Source: Candidatus Aminicenantes bacterium UBA4085
GTDB lineage: Bacteria; Acidobacteriota; Aminicenantia; Aminicenantales; UBA4085
Reading direction: 5' to 3'
Assembly: GCA_002383325.1 (NCBI GenBank)
Contig: DFYJ01000121.1
Location: 1-11,005, forward strand
Length of the DNA stretch: 11,005 nt
Numbering within the stretch: position 1 is the first letter of the stretch; each line of letters begins with the position of its first letter. The translations under genes and the position numbers were made by a program. Shown here piece by piece: positions 1 through 6,561 of the stretch. The notes beneath the pieces are model-generated. The model saw only the letters and a program-made list of their open reading frames with translations. It was not told where the DNA came from and ran no database searches.

Positions 1-1067
1 GATTTGTCCTGGCCCGCGAACAGTTCCAGATCGGCCCGGCCGGCACGACGCCGCGTCCTTCGTCCCCACCCGTGCCGACCGTCCCGCCCGCCCCGTCGGC
101 GCCGGCCGCGCCGGCCAAGCCCGTCGCGAAGTCGGCCCCCGCCTCGCTGCAGAAGACCGCCCTGGCCGTCGAGTACCCCATCACGGGCGCGCGGGTCATC
201 GGCGATGGATTCCAGATCGAATTCGATTTCCGGGACGGTTCGCTGGCCTCTTGGCGCCACCAAGGGCGCGATCTGCTTGTCTCCGGACCGGAGCCGGAGT
301 TCTGGCGGGCGCCCACGGACAATGACTTCGGCAACCGGATGGACAAGCGCCTAGCCGTCTGGCGCAAGGCCGGCCGCAACCGCGCCATGAAGGATATCCA
401 GTCAGGCCCCGCCGGCGACGGGTTCCGCGTGGCCGTGGTGTACGATCTTCCCGACGTTTCGAGCCTTTGCCATCTGACCTATACCGTCCGCCCCTCGGGC
501 GAGCTTTTGATCGAGGCGGCTTTATCCCCCAAGACCCGTTCCGTGCCCGAAATCCCCCGCGTCGGCCTTTCCCTGGCCCTGCCCAAGGACCTCAATGACG
601 TGCGCTGGTTCGGCCGCGGGCCGCACGACAGCTACATCGACCGCAAGGCCTCGGCTTTCGTCGGCGTCTTCAAAGCGGCCGTCGACCGGACGCTCATCCC
701 CTACGTCAGCATCCAGGAGTACGGCAACAAGACCGACTGCCGCTGGGCGGCCTTGACCGCTCCCGACGGATCCGGGCTTCTGGCCGTCGGATTGCCGCAA
801 TTCGATTTCAGCGCCCTGCCGTACACCGCCGAGGATCTGACCCAGGACGTGCGCGGCGCCAAGCATCCCGTCGACATCGCCAAGCGTGATTTCGTCTCCC
901 TCCACCTGGACTACGGCCAGATGGGCGTAGGCGGCGACGATTCCTGGGGCGCCCAGACGCACCCCCAGTACAGGCTGGGCGCGAAGGACTATTCCTACTC
1001 GCTGATCCTTAAGCCTCTGTCCGCCGGCCAGGACCCGGCCGCAGCTGCCAAGGCGATCGCGCGCTGA
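1..1067 (+). CDS. GH2 (LacZ-type) beta-galactosidase, C-terminal part, truncated by window edge
   Basis: The reading frame is open from the left edge (first full codon at base 3), leaving 354 residues before the stop, so this is the 3' end of a longer gene of a family usually near 1000 residues. LacZ-type enzymes cleave terminal beta-galactosides. The catalytic barrel lies upstream of the window. What remains is the end of the preceding beta-sandwich (REQFQIG), a Pro/Ala-rich linker (about residues 12-50) and the beta-galactosidase small-chain domain. Family motifs seen are FWRAPTDNDFGN (from residue 100), WFGRGPHDSYIDRK (from 202) and QMGVGGDDSWG (from 306). The Trp in DDSW corresponds to E. 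coli LacZ W999, which stacks on sugar in the active site. A stop in every upstream frame cannot be assessed. The next gene converges on it after 75 nt. Family assignment is firm. The substrate (lactose, galactan or glycan) is not known. Confidence 0.95.
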   Translation, partial: FVLAREQFQIGPAGTTPRPSSPPVPTVPPAPSAPAAPAKPVAKSAPASLQKTALAVEYPITGARVIGDGFQIEFDFRDGSLASWRHQGRDLLVSGPEPEFWRAPTDNDFGNRMDKRLAVWRKAGRNRAMKDIQSGPAGDGFRVAVVYDLPDVSSLCHLTYTVRPSGELLIEAALSPKTRSVPEIPRVGLSLALPKDLNDVRWFGRGPHDSYIDRKASAFVGVFKAAVDRTLIPYVSIQEYGNKTDCRWAALTAPDGSGLLAVGLPQFDFSALPYTAEDLTQDVRGAKHPVDIAKRDFVSLHLDYGQMGVGGDDSWGAQTHPQYRLGAKDYSYSLILKPLSAGQDPAAAAKAIAR

Positions 1068-1091
1068 CGCCGGGAACTGGACCCCGGCAGC

Positions 1092-1116
1092 CGGGACGAT
1101 ACCCCGATCCGTCCCG
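1092..1116. terminator. Inverted repeat between convergent genes, possible terminator
   Basis: Arms CGGGACG (1092-1098) and CGTCCCG (1110-1116) are perfectly complementary with an 11-nt loop. It is the only clear hairpin in the 75-nt gap between the GH2 gene and the convergent M1 gene, where a bidirectional terminator would be expected. No T-run follows on either strand, so it is not a classical intrinsic terminator and could be a chance GC-rich hairpin. Confidence 0.35.
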
Positions 1117-1142
1117 CCCGGAGATGGGAGTAGAACCCTTCT

Positions 1143-3278
1143 TCAGGGCTGTTGCCCCCCGAGCTGCTTCAAGGCGGTTTCGGCCGCCCTGCGCACCATA
1201 TCCCGGTAGGACGGGACCGCCGCGGCCTGCTTGAGAAACGGCGCCGCCGAGGGATCGCCGGTCTTCCCAATGGACGTGAGAGCCTCGGCCTGGACCCGGT
1301 AGCTCGCGTCCTTCTGGAAAAGACCTTTGTAGAAGCCGACGAGCTTGCGATCCTTGAGGTCGCCAAGGGCGACGAGCGCCGCCGCCCGGACCTGGGAATC
1401 CGGGTCCAGGCAGGCCTTCTTGAAGACATCGGGGCTGATCCCGGATTTGATCTTGGCCAGAGTCTCGAGAGAGCTCTTGCGGACCGCCCAGAACGGGTCG
1501 GTCCGGAGGCTCTCGGCCAGCTCCGCGACGACGGCCGCATCCGGCCCGCCGGCCTGAAGCGCCGCGGCCGCTTCCATCCGGCCGATCACGTCGTCGTGCC
1601 GTAGCTGATAGAGAAGCTCATCACGCTCCTTCGGGAAAGAAATCTCCTTGATCAAAACGTTGTCCTCATCGAACCGGACGAGCAGGGGCTTCTCGTCCAG
1701 GGGCAGCTCGAACGTCTCCTCTCGCTCGTCGATCCAAACTTTCCGGAGGTCCGTCTTGCCCGCGGTCACAAGCTTGATGGACACGGGGAGTCGGAAAATG
1801 GGCACGCCCCGGGAAAAATCCTGCACCTGGGCCACCTTGAGCCGGACGATCTTCCCGGCCGGATCCCAACGGCTTTCGACCTCGAGGACCGGGTGGCCGG
1901 GCTTGAACAGCCACTGGTCGAAGAACCAATCCAGGTTCTGCCCCGTGACGGTCTTGACCGAGCGGATGAAGTCGGCCGTGTCGACGGCGTCGAAGGCGTA
2001 GCGGTGGAGGAAATGGCGGATCGTCTTGAAGAACGGCTCGTCGCCCAGGAGCGAGCGGAGCATGTGCAGGACGCGGGCGCCCTTGGGGTAAGTGTGCGAG
2101 TCGAACATGTCGCCCGGCGCGTCGTAGCGGTCCGAGACGATCGGCCGGATGTAGCGCGTCTTGGCTTCCCGCAGGTAAGCGTTGAGCTTGGCCTGCAGGT
2201 TGAGCGCGCCATCATCGTCCCCCATCTCGTAGCGATGGTAGAGGTAGTCGGAATACGTGCCGAAGCTCTCGTTGAGCCAGGTGTGGGCCCAGCTGCGGAG
2301 CGTGATCAGGTCGCCCCACCACTGATGGGCCAGCTCGTGGGAGACGATGCCGATGGCCGGGAAATCGGGCTCCCCTTTCTCGTCAACCATGATCCGATGG
2401 GTCATGGCCGTGGCCGAGGTGCTCTCGGCCCCCCCGCCGGACGGCACCGAGACCTGGTCGTACTTCTGCCAGGGATAGTCGTAGCCGTAGATCCTGTTGA
2501 AGAACTCGATCATCTTCGGCGTCTTCCCGTAGGTCGGCTTGACCTTGGCTTCGTCCTGCGGATAGACCCAATAATTGACGGGCAGCGTGCCGTAGGAATC
2601 CCGGACGACGACGTACGGCGCCGCCGCCAGGAAGATGAGGTACGTCGAGTGGGGCAGATCCTGCGACCAATGGTACGTCACCGTCCCGGCCGCTTTGTCC
2701 TCGATCACGCTGACGAGCCGGCCGTTCGCAGCCACTTTGAGCCCGGCCTTGACCGTGGCCACGATCTCGTTGGTGACCTTATCGTTGGGGTAGTCGAAGC
2801 ACGGAAACCAGTGGTGGACGTTCTCGGGGAAGGAGTCCGAGTAGACCAGCTGGGGATGGTCGGCGGTCTCGGACACGAACTTCAGGCCGATCTTCGGGTC
2901 TCGGCCATGATAGAAGCAGGTGAACGAGGTCTCCTCTCCGAATCGGCAGGCCCGCGGCAGGCGGATGGTGAGCTCCTTATCCGTCTGCTCGAAAGACAGG
3001 GGCCGGCCGTCGTCACTGAGGACCGACGTCACCGTAAGCTCTTCGGCGTCCAGGACGCAGGCCTCCAAGCCCTCCCGCAACGACGCCACTGTGATCGTGG
3101 CGGAGCCCTTGAAGCTCTTTTGATCGAGGTCGAGCGTGATCTTGACCAGGTAATGCCGGGCGTCGTAGGTGCGGCTGCGCTCGGATTGCAGCGTCTTCCG
3201 GGACCAGTCCACGGCCTGGCCGGAGGCCGGGATGGCCGCCATCAGGGCCAAAAGGGCGATGAAGGCTGTTCGTCTCAT
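1143..3278 (-). CDS. Secreted M1 family zinc aminopeptidase with C-terminal HEAT-like repeats
   Basis: This 711-residue protein should remove N-terminal residues from peptides outside the cytoplasm. The signal peptide is MRRTAFIALLALMAAIPASGQA. The zinc site HELAHQWWGD has ligands H314, H318 and E337, with catalytic E315. GGGAES at 281-286 replaces the usual GAMEN-type motif, and E285 should bind the substrate amino terminus. Y397 in TYPKGA matches the family's transition-state Tyr. Residues about 551-711 form a helical tail of repeated HEAT-like units (for example DPFWAVRKSSLETLAKI and DPDSQVRAAALVALGDL) in place of the usual ERAP/PepN-type C-terminal domain. The ATG is 4 nt after the stop of the M24 gene. 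The ribosome site AAGGTGAG overlaps that stop, so the two genes are almost certainly one operon with coupled translation. Family identity is very secure. Substrate preference and whether the protein is periplasmic or exported are not visible. Confidence 0.96.
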   Translation of the reverse strand: MRRTAFIALLALMAAIPASGQAVDWSRKTLQSERSRTYDARHYLVKITLDLDQKSFKGSATITVASLREGLEACVLDAEELTVTSVLSDDGRPLSFEQTDKELTIRLPRACRFGEETSFTCFYHGRDPKIGLKFVSETADHPQLVYSDSFPENVHHWFPCFDYPNDKVTNEIVATVKAGLKVAANGRLVSVIEDKAAGTVTYHWSQDLPHSTYLIFLAAAPYVVVRDSYGTLPVNYWVYPQDEAKVKPTYGKTPKMIEFFNRIYGYDYPWQKYDQVSVPSGGGAESTSATAMTHRIMVDEKGEPDFPAIGIVSHELAHQWWGDLITLRSWAHTWLNESFGTYSDYLYHRYEMGDDDGALNLQAKLNAYLREAKTRYIRPIVSDRYDAPGDMFDSHTYPKGARVLHMLRSLLGDEPFFKTIRHFLHRYAFDAVDTADFIRSVKTVTGQNLDWFFDQWLFKPGHPVLEVESRWDPAGKIVRLKVAQVQDFSRGVPIFRLPVSIKLVTAGKTDLRKVWIDEREETFELPLDEKPLLVRFDEDNVLIKEISFPKERDELLYQLRHDDVIGRMEAAAALQAGGPDAAVVAELAESLRTDPFWAVRKSSLETLAKIKSGISPDVFKKACLDPDSQVRAAALVALGDLKDRKLVGFYKGLFQKDASYRVQAEALTSIGKTGDPSAAPFLKQAAAVPSYRDMVRRAAETALKQLGGQQP

Positions 3279-3282
3279 TTTC

Positions 3283-4695
3283 TCACCTTCTTCCGGGCGC
3301 CGCGGGCGCGCCGCCGTCTATCTGGAGTAACCCACCCGTCTTCATCAGGGCCTCGACCTCCGCGATCGTCCGGGGGACGCCGAGCGAGAGGTTTTCGCAC
3401 CCCTGTTCGGTGATGACCACAGTGTCCTCGATCCGGATACCGATCTCCTCCTCGAGGCGGAAGAGCTGGATGTCGCAGGCGAAGACATATCCGGGCGCCA
3501 GGACTTCATCCGGGCCGGCGAACGTCCCCATGGCGTCGTGCGTGGCCAGGCCGACCATGTGGTTGTAGCCGCCGTAGCGGATGATGCCGCGGAAATCCTG
3601 GACGAACCGGTCGAGCTTCCTCTCCTTGAGCATGGCCTCGACGGCGGCGCCGACCTGCCGGAAGGAGACTCCGGGGCGGTAATTCCGAAGGCACACGTCC
3701 CGGACGGCCAGGGCCGCCTCGTAGAGCTCCTTTTGTCGGGGGCTGAAGACGCCTGAAGCCGGGAACGTCGTCGAGATGTCCACGCGATAGTCGGCGTAGT
3801 CGGGCCCCGCATCCAGGATGACGAGGTCCCCGGCCTTCAGGGTCCGGTCGTAGGCGTGGTAGTGTCCGAAGGCGTGGTTCTTGCCGGACATCAGGATGGG
3901 CGCGTAGGCCATGTCCGCGGCCCCTTCCCGGCGGCAAACGAACTCGAAAACGGCCTCCAGGGCCTTCTCCGAGAGGCCGGGACAGGTCGTCCGGATCAGG
4001 GCGTTGTGGGCCAGAACCCCGATGCGTCCGGCGCGGCGCAGGACCTCGATCTCGGCGGACGATTTGATCTTGCGCAGATCCCAGACCAGAGCCGAGCAAT
4101 CCCGGACATCCACTTGGGGAAACTTATCGCGCAGGTGCCTGACGAACTGAAGCTCCCGAGTCAGCCGGCCGTCCCAGGGATTGAGCGTCATCGTCCTCTG
4201 CAGGGCGTTGAACTTCTCGTTGCTGTTCTCGGGACCGATCTCTTCCGGCTTGAACGGCGTGTAGAATACCCGGACGCGCTGACTCAATCCGGCCAGGAAC
4301 GGGCCGAACTGATCGGCCGGGAGAATCCGGTCGATCCCCGTGGCTTCCTTGGGGCCCCGGACGAGCTCGAGCGGGAGCCCCTGCCCCTCCGCCTCTTTCT
4401 CGCTCATGGTGAAGAACAGCACGCTCTCCCGCCGGGTGCCGTCGAGGACGAGGACGGCGCCGGGAATCCCGACCCCCGTGAGATAGGCGAAATCGTGGCC
4501 CTGCCGAAAGGCCCGGTCGGAGGGGGAAGCCGCCGCGCCTTGGATGATCGCAATCCCGTCGGCGATCCTGTCCAGCAGCCTGCCGCGCCTGGCGGCATAC
4601 TCCGCCCGGTCGAAAAGAAGGGGGGACGCGGCCAGGGCGTTGACCCCGACCGCCAGGAGCAACAGTCCGCCGAGAGGTCCCGATCGCCTTTTCAT
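3283..4695 (-). CDS. Secreted M24B Xaa-Pro aminopeptidase-like metallopeptidase
   Basis: From the ATG at 4695 this is 470 residues with a signal peptide (MKRRSGPLGGLLLLAVGVNALA), an N-terminal creatinase-like domain (about 25-190) and a pita-bread catalytic domain (about 215-450). M24B enzymes release N-terminal residues that precede proline, using two metals. Ligand positions by alignment to E. coli PepP are D295 (LDAGPDYADYRVD), D306, H379 (NHMVGLATHD) and E423 (GIRIEDTVVITE). The fourth acidic ligand, Glu in the TVEPG motif of PepP, is Asp here (D408, in VFACDIQ). The frame opens 60 nt further upstream, but the 4695 start is chosen because it begins a proper signal peptide, has GGGAG-like ribosome site (AGGGAGAAGCGC-ATG) and lies just after a promoter that overlaps the longer start. 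It is first in the operon with the M1 gene. Family is firm. True Xaa-Pro specificity is inferred. Confidence 0.93.
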   Translation of the reverse strand: MKRRSGPLGGLLLLAVGVNALAASPLLFDRAEYAARRGRLLDRIADGIAIIQGAAASPSDRAFRQGHDFAYLTGVGIPGAVLVLDGTRRESVLFFTMSEKEAEGQGLPLELVRGPKEATGIDRILPADQFGPFLAGLSQRVRVFYTPFKPEEIGPENSNEKFNALQRTMTLNPWDGRLTRELQFVRHLRDKFPQVDVRDCSALVWDLRKIKSSAEIEVLRRAGRIGVLAHNALIRTTCPGLSEKALEAVFEFVCRREGAADMAYAPILMSGKNHAFGHYHAYDRTLKAGDLVILDAGPDYADYRVDISTTFPASGVFSPRQKELYEAALAVRDVCLRNYRPGVSFRQVGAAVEAMLKERKLDRFVQDFRGIIRYGGYNHMVGLATHDAMGTFAGPDEVLAPGYVFACDIQLFRLEEEIGIRIEDTVVITEQGCENLSLGVPRTIAEVEALMKTGGLLQIDGGAPAAPGRR

Positions 4696-4726
4696 GCGCT
4701 TCTCCCTCGCCGCAAGATCCGGCGTG

Positions 4727-4755
4727 ATTATACCGGCGGCCCGGGGAGAAGCCAA
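4727..4755 (-). promoter_or_regulatory. Promoter of the M24-M1 peptidase operon
   Basis: Reading the minus strand, TTGGCT (4755-4750) and a perfect TATAAT (4732-4727) are separated by 17 bp. Transcription would begin near 4720, giving a leader of about 25 nt that carries the ribosome site before the ATG at 4695. An AT-rich consensus -10 in such GC-rich DNA, placed correctly upstream of a signal-peptide start, is good support. Confidence 0.7.
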
Positions 4756-4889
4756 AGGGAAATTGGGGTTCCATGGAGAAGACCGGGAGCGGACAAGCCC
4801 GTCCCCGACAGGAGGGCCGAAAAAGGGAAACGGCCGTGCGCCCCGCTTCGACCGTTCCTCCCCCGCGCTGACTCCGGAGCCGGCTCGGG
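4756..4889. other. Non-coding stretch between the SRP RNA gene and the peptidase operon promoter
   Basis: No convincing gene is seen. On the minus strand it follows the SRP RNA 3' end. It holds a GAGCCGGCTC palindrome (4880-4889) and a GGCCG/CGGCC inverted repeat (4815-4819 and 4831-4835) whose minus-strand loop is T-rich (TTTCCCTTTTT). These could take part in ending SRP transcription, but neither has the order expected of a standard intrinsic terminator. Confidence 0.4.
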
Positions 4890-5100
4890 CGGAGTGACCC
4901 GGCGCACAAGACGCCCTCCCGTTACCGTTGCTCCCTTCCGGTCCTGGCGGGGTTGGCGGGCGGCGCTTCGCCCGGGGCCCCGCCGTCAGCGCCGCTTTCG
5001 GAGACGCCTTCGGAAAAGGCCCGGCCTCGGTCGGGGCGTCGACCCCACTGTAGCGGGTTGTGGGTTACAGGGCACCGCTGGCTCCCCGTCTAGCACGGCC
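4890..5100 (-). ncRNA. ffs: Signal recognition particle RNA, large bacterial type
   Basis: This is the RNA scaffold of the signal recognition particle. It binds Ffh and targets ribosomes making membrane or secreted proteins to the membrane. The minus strand carries both hallmark regions. The Alu-like 5' domain reads GTGCTAGACGGGGAG, then AGCGGTGCCCTGTAACCC, then CCGCTACAG, close to the B. subtilis scRNA. The S domain has CCAGGACCGGAAGGGAGCAA (about 4928-4947) with the GGAA tetraloop and the AGCA side of the Ffh-binding loop. The 3' part, TCTTGTGCGCCGGGTCACTC, resembles the closing region of other large SRP RNAs. Length is about 211 nt, and both ends are estimates: the 5' end from the TATAAT box 9 nt before base 5100, the 3' end from similarity. 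The Alu domain makes this the long class, unlike the 4.5S RNA of Proteobacteria. Identity is very secure and end positions are uncertain by about 10-15 nt. Confidence 0.93.
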
Positions 5101-5108
5101 GAGAGGCT

Positions 5109-5114
5109 ATTATA
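5109..5114 (-). promoter_or_regulatory. -10 box of the SRP RNA promoter
   Basis: A perfect TATAAT on the minus strand lies 7 nt after the stop codon of the upstream outer-membrane protein gene and about 9-14 nt before the SRP RNA 5' end. Any -35 element would fall inside the end of that gene. The hexamer at 17 bp spacing (TCGCCT) is poor, so the -35 is unresolved. Confidence 0.7.
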
Positions 5115-5120
5115 GCCCAA

Positions 5121-6428
5121 TCAGAAGCGCCAGGCGAGGCCGCCGCGCAGAAGCAGTCCGTCCCAGATGCCGGCTTCGGCCAGCAGGGACAGGCTCTTGA
5201 GGATGTCCAGCTTCAGTCCCAGCCCGAGCTGGAAGATGAGGATGTTCTGGGGGATGGCAAAGTCGATGCTCTCCGAGAGCTCCTCGAAGGTCTGGGTATC
5301 CTCATCGGAGAATGTGTCCTGGATCGATCCCAGCTGGTAGGTCCCGGAATAGGCGTAATCAGCCGTGCCGCTGAACGAGGCGAAGCCGAAGCCGAGGCTG
5401 ATGAACGGCTTCAGGCGGCCGTGCCCCAGCTCCCAGCGGAAGCCGAAGTTGGTCGACAGGGGCGAGGTCTCCAGGGCCGCCGAAGCCTCGGCCGAAGCTT
5501 TGGCCCCGTTGGTGAAGGTCTGCTCGGCCGAGCCGTTCATGGACAGCCGGATGCGGGTTTTCTCCAACGACACGCCGAAGCTGAAGGTGCCGGCCCAGCC
5601 GCGGTTGTAGTAGCGAAGCTCCAGTCCGTAGTTGCCGCCGCCCGAGTCGAGCTCCAGGGTCGGCGTGTAGACCGCCTTGATCAGGCCGGAATAGGTCTGG
5701 CCCAGCTTTTTGACCATTTGGATCTGCAGCTCCTCGCTCATCTCGTCGAGAAGCCGGTCTTTGAACAAGCCCAGGACTGGATCGATCGTCCAGCTTCCGG
5801 TGTGGACGTTGATCTCCCAATGGCCGCCCTTGAACAGCGTGGCCAGCGACAGGGGCGACGGGTCCAACTCCTCCCGGCGGGTTCGCCGCGGTTTCGGCTT
5901 CGGAGCCGCGACGGGCGCTTCCGTCTGGACGTCTTTCTCCCAGGCGCGCTCCCCCCCTGCCGGAGGCGGCTCCAAAGCCTTTTGCGCGGGACGCTCGGGC
6001 TCCGCGGCGGCTGCAGCTTCCTCGGCCGGCAGGCCCTTGGCCCGGACCTCATCCCGCACCGTTCGGAAGAGGTCGACGAAGGCTTTGGGGTAAAACGATT
6101 CCGAGATTTCCTTGTTCGGATCGACCTGGGCCGTCTGCCTCATCCACTTGACCGAATTGGCCATATCCCTCTCGTAGAAGTAGCAGACAGCCAGCCCGAA
6201 ATAGGCCCCCGATTGAGTCAGGCGGGAGCGCGACAGAGCGGCCGCTTCGAGGTAAGTGCCTATGGCCAGCCTGTAGTCGCCCTTGGCGTAATAGCCGTCG
6301 GCCTGGCGCAGCAGGGCCGCGGCGTCGTTTTCCTGGGCCTGGGCCGTCAGGACGCCCGCTCCCAGGCACAGGATCAGGAGGACCGCCATCGCTGATGGGG
6401 ACGGAGAGAAGATTCGAATCCGCGGCAT
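5121..6428 (-). CDS. Predicted outer-membrane beta-barrel protein with periplasmic TPR-like domain
   Basis: I do not recognise a named family. From the ATG at 6428 the product is 435 residues: a signal peptide (about 1-31, ending LTAQA), a TPR-like helical region (about 36-125, with ADGYYAKGDYRLAIGTYLEAA and a second GLAVCYFYERDMANSVKWM-type unit), a Pro/Ala/Glu- and Lys/Arg-rich linker (about 131-190), and a C-terminal region of alternating polar and hydrophobic strands rich in Gly, Tyr and Phe (about 197-435). It ends in LAWRF, and a C-terminal Phe is the usual signal for outer-membrane insertion. The frame stays open to 6644, but that start would overlap the divergent gene. The 6428 start is preferred because AGGAAAGAG lies upstream and a strong promoter ends 19 nt before it. 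A role as a barrel linked to periplasmic protein-protein contacts is inference. No enzymatic motif is visible. Confidence 0.85.
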   Translation of the reverse strand: MPRIRIFSPSPSAMAVLLILCLGAGVLTAQAQENDAAALLRQADGYYAKGDYRLAIGTYLEAAALSRSRLTQSGAYFGLAVCYFYERDMANSVKWMRQTAQVDPNKEISESFYPKAFVDLFRTVRDEVRAKGLPAEEAAAAAEPERPAQKALEPPPAGGERAWEKDVQTEAPVAAPKPKPRRTRREELDPSPLSLATLFKGGHWEINVHTGSWTIDPVLGLFKDRLLDEMSEELQIQMVKKLGQTYSGLIKAVYTPTLELDSGGGNYGLELRYYNRGWAGTFSFGVSLEKTRIRLSMNGSAEQTFTNGAKASAEASAALETSPLSTNFGFRWELGHGRLKPFISLGFGFASFSGTADYAYSGTYQLGSIQDTFSDEDTQTFEELSESIDFAIPQNILIFQLGLGLKLDILKSLSLLAEAGIWDGLLLRGGLAWRF

Positions 6429-6453
6429 TCTCTTGCTCTTTCCTGGCCCGACC

Positions 6454-6482
6454 ATGGTAGCGGCGGACCCAGGGATTGTCAA
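6454..6482 (-). promoter_or_regulatory. Promoter of the TPR/beta-barrel gene
   Basis: On the minus strand a perfect TTGACA (6482-6477) and TACCAT (6459-6454; four of six) are spaced by exactly 17 bp. Transcription would start near 6447, giving a leader of about 20 nt. Because this -10 overlaps the next upstream in-frame ATG (6455), it argues for translation from 6428. Confidence 0.75.
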
Positions 6483-6507
6483 ACGAATCCGCGCCGCTCC
6501 CCTCGAT

Positions 6508-6536
6508 TTGACAGCCGGTTCCGGCCCGCTTATCTT
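6508..6536 (+). promoter_or_regulatory. Promoter of the YugP-type metallopeptidase gene
   Basis: TTGACA (6508-6513) and TATCTT (6531-6536; four of six) are separated by 17 bp. Transcription would start near 6543, 19 nt before the ATG, and the leader carries AGGAG at 6551-6555. It is back to back with the minus-strand promoter; the two -35 boxes are 25 bp apart. Confidence 0.75.
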
Positions 6537-6561
6537 ATAAGTTCGACGATAGGAGACCACC

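Noticed and set aside
1893..3413. 506-residue plus-strand open frame
   Set aside because: It is the antisense shadow of the M1 aminopeptidase gene, lacks any recognisable domain and is rich in Asp/Gly/Arg/Val as antisense GC-rich frames are.
4696..4755. Longer start for the M24 gene at 4755
   Set aside because: The 60 extra bases contain the TATAAT promoter and would put 20 non-signal residues before a good signal peptide.
3856..5115. 419-residue plus-strand open frame and the 4124-4909 minus frame
   Set aside because: They run across the M24 gene, its promoter and the SRP RNA gene, and show no protein family features.
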